DNA from: Pseudoalteromonas holothuriae
GTDB lineage: Bacteria; Pseudomonadota; Gammaproteobacteria; Enterobacterales; Alteromonadaceae
Direction of reading: 5' to 3'
DNA: 64,000 nucleotides
Assembly (NCBI RefSeq): GCF_945859825.1
Contig: NZ_CAMAPC010000001.1
Coordinates: 372,001 to 436,000 of the forward strand
Position numbers and translations under genes: made by a program. The notes beneath the pieces were generated by a model. The model searched no databases, had not been told where the DNA came from, and saw only the letters and a program-made list of their open reading frames with translations. Below are positions 62,918 to 64,000 of the stretch, one piece after another; the stretch's first letter is position 1, and each line of letters begins with the position of its first letter.

Positions 62918-64000
62918 CTAGTTATTTCTACCATGATATGCATCTTCAATCGCATAAAGTTTATGGCGGATCAGGAATAAAAAAGCCAAAGATGGAATAA
63001 CCATTACAGCAGTTAGAGCAAAAAACAATGCCCAGTTGCCTGCAAACCAATCATCTATCACCACGCCACTGTAACTAGATAATACCGTACGGCCTAAACT
63101 ACTTAAAGAAGCCAGTAATGCGTAGTGGGTTGCACTAAACGCTCTATCACACAACATAGAGATGAAAGCAACCATGGCAACGAGTGACCAAGCCTGCGTA
63201 AAGCCATCAACAATAATAGCAATGGCATAGAGAGATTCTTTTGGTCCTGCAATCGCAATCCATGAAAACATCAAATTAGATGCAGCCATAGCAACCCCAC
63301 TGACAAATAAACCTTTGACGATGCCATAGCGGTGGTTAAATATGCTGCCTAAGAAGGCAAATATAATGGTAATAACGCCCGTGCCCAACTTAGAGTATTG
63401 TGCAATTTGACTGTTACTAAAACCAATCTCCTTATAAAAAACAATAGACATACGGGCTAAAAAGGATTCGCCTATTTTGAATAAAAACACAAAAGCTAAT
63501 AATGCTAGTGCGGTTTTTACGCCATTTTTTCTGAAAAAGCTTCTAAAAGGCTCGAACAGTGTAACGGCTAGCCATGCACTCAATTGGTTGATTTTACCAG
63601 GTGCTAAGTTAGCAAGTTTGTTTTGATAGTCTTGTTCAAGCTGTGCTTGTACGACTTCTCTGTTAGACTCTGGTTCTCTTGCTATTAATGTCACCACTAA
63701 AAGTGCCAACATAATGCCAGCTAGAATAATATATATGTAAGGCCAATCAAAATTAGGTAAATCAGCTAAAAAGAAAGGCATTGCGCCTAGTAAAGCGTAG
63801 CCGGTCCACCACCCTGAGGTTGCCATAGCTGCTGCTGCTGTAGCCTTTTCACTTTCTTCTTCTGGTAAAGAGTCAATACGAAATGCATCTATCGCAATAT
63901 CATGAGTGGCTGATGCAATTGCGATAAGAAAGCACAGTAGAGCCGCTAAAAATAGTTGCTCTTTGAGAATAATGGTCGACATCGATAATGCTGCTCCAGC
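62918..64000 (-). CDS. AmpG-like MFS permease (N-terminus beyond the window)
   Basis: The frame is open to the right edge, so the gene starts outside. Visible are about 360 residues with around ten transmembrane segments. 'IASATHDIAIDAFRID' matches the AmpG/acetyl-CoA transporter signature in the fourth-fifth helix region, and 'AIDAFR' is followed by the acidic EESE loop. AmpG imports muropeptides for peptidoglycan recycling. About 100 residues with the first helices must lie beyond 64000. The Met at 63982 is internal and not the start. AmpG itself is likely, but a related PAT-family transporter remains possible. Confidence 0.82.
   Translation of the reverse strand, partial: AGAALSMSTIILKEQLFLAALLCFLIAIASATHDIAIDAFRIDSLPEEESEKATAAAAMATSGWWTGYALLGAMPFFLADLPNFDWPYIYIILAGIMLALLVVTLIAREPESNREVVQAQLEQDYQNKLANLAPGKINQLSAWLAVTLFEPFRSFFRKNGVKTALALLAFVFLFKIGESFLARMSIVFYKEIGFSNSQIAQYSKLGTGVITIIFAFLGSIFNHRYGIVKGLFVSGVAMAASNLMFSWIAIAGPKESLYAIAIIVDGFTQAWSLVAMVAFISMLCDRAFSATHYALLASLSSLGRTVLSSYSGVVIDDWFAGNWALFFALTAVMVIPSLAFLFLIRHKLYAIEDAYHGRNN

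Noticed and set aside
63982..63982. Met at 63982 as the start of the AmpG-like protein
   Set aside because: The frame stays open to the window edge, and the family has about 100 more N-terminal residues with several helices.

Overview
The window looks like a chromosome segment of a marine gammaproteobacterium, most likely Alteromonadales and probably Pseudoalteromonas. This is an inference from the low GC by eye, the housekeeping set (glnK-amtB, mrcB, hemL, an aspartate carbamoyltransferase gene, hemJ, a CLC channel, erpA), abundant chemotaxis receptors and a CBS-PAS-GGDEF-EAL protein. No RNA genes, insertion sequences or CRISPR arrays were seen.

Positions 1-38.7 kb hold a large biosynthetic locus that matches, enzyme for enzyme, the zeamine (Serratia/Dickeya) and fabclavine (Xenorhabdus) logic as I remember it. 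One half is a peptide-ketide line: the tail of an NRPS, a C-A-T-C-T NRPS whose A domain reads as threonine, a KS-ACP polyketide synthase with a decayed AT and KR, and a free-standing condensation protein. The other half is a PUFA-synthase-like line for an amino-substituted lipid chain: a PfaA-like KS-AT-ACP-KR-DH protein, a PfaC-like KS-CLF-DH protein, a PfaD-like enoyl reductase fused to a PLP aminotransferase, a short-chain ketoreductase, a thioester reductase and a nitrilase-family amidase. The free condensation protein would join the two halves. An intact PKS AT and a phosphopantetheinyl transferase for the first half are not encoded here, so AT activity must come from the PfaA-like protein or elsewhere in the genome.

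Between the two halves (10.6-16.3 kb) lies a tandemly duplicated pair, each a membrane-anchored alpha/beta hydrolase followed by an unfamiliar eight-helix membrane protein, and then an acyltransferase-3 protein. These are candidates for prodrug cleavage, self-protection or tailoring. A cyclic-peptide-type ABC exporter and an OmpR-type two-component system (35-38.7 kb) close the locus. The lipid/export/regulation block is bracketed by two copies of a ~130-bp direct repeat and is preceded by an unusually T-rich 0.9-kb leader with a 19-bp perfect palindrome.

From 38.9 to 64 kb the content is ordinary chromosome: two chemotaxis receptors, rsuA, creA, a LysE exporter, a histone-deacetylase-like protein, a c-di-GMP protein, a DUF2797 protein, a serine carboxypeptidase, glnK-amtB behind clear NtrC and sigma-54 sites, mrcB, the hemL/ATCase/hemJ/CLC genes, erpA, a 58-residue membrane protein, a small XRE regulator with a hairpin leader, and a truncated AmpG-like permease at the right edge.
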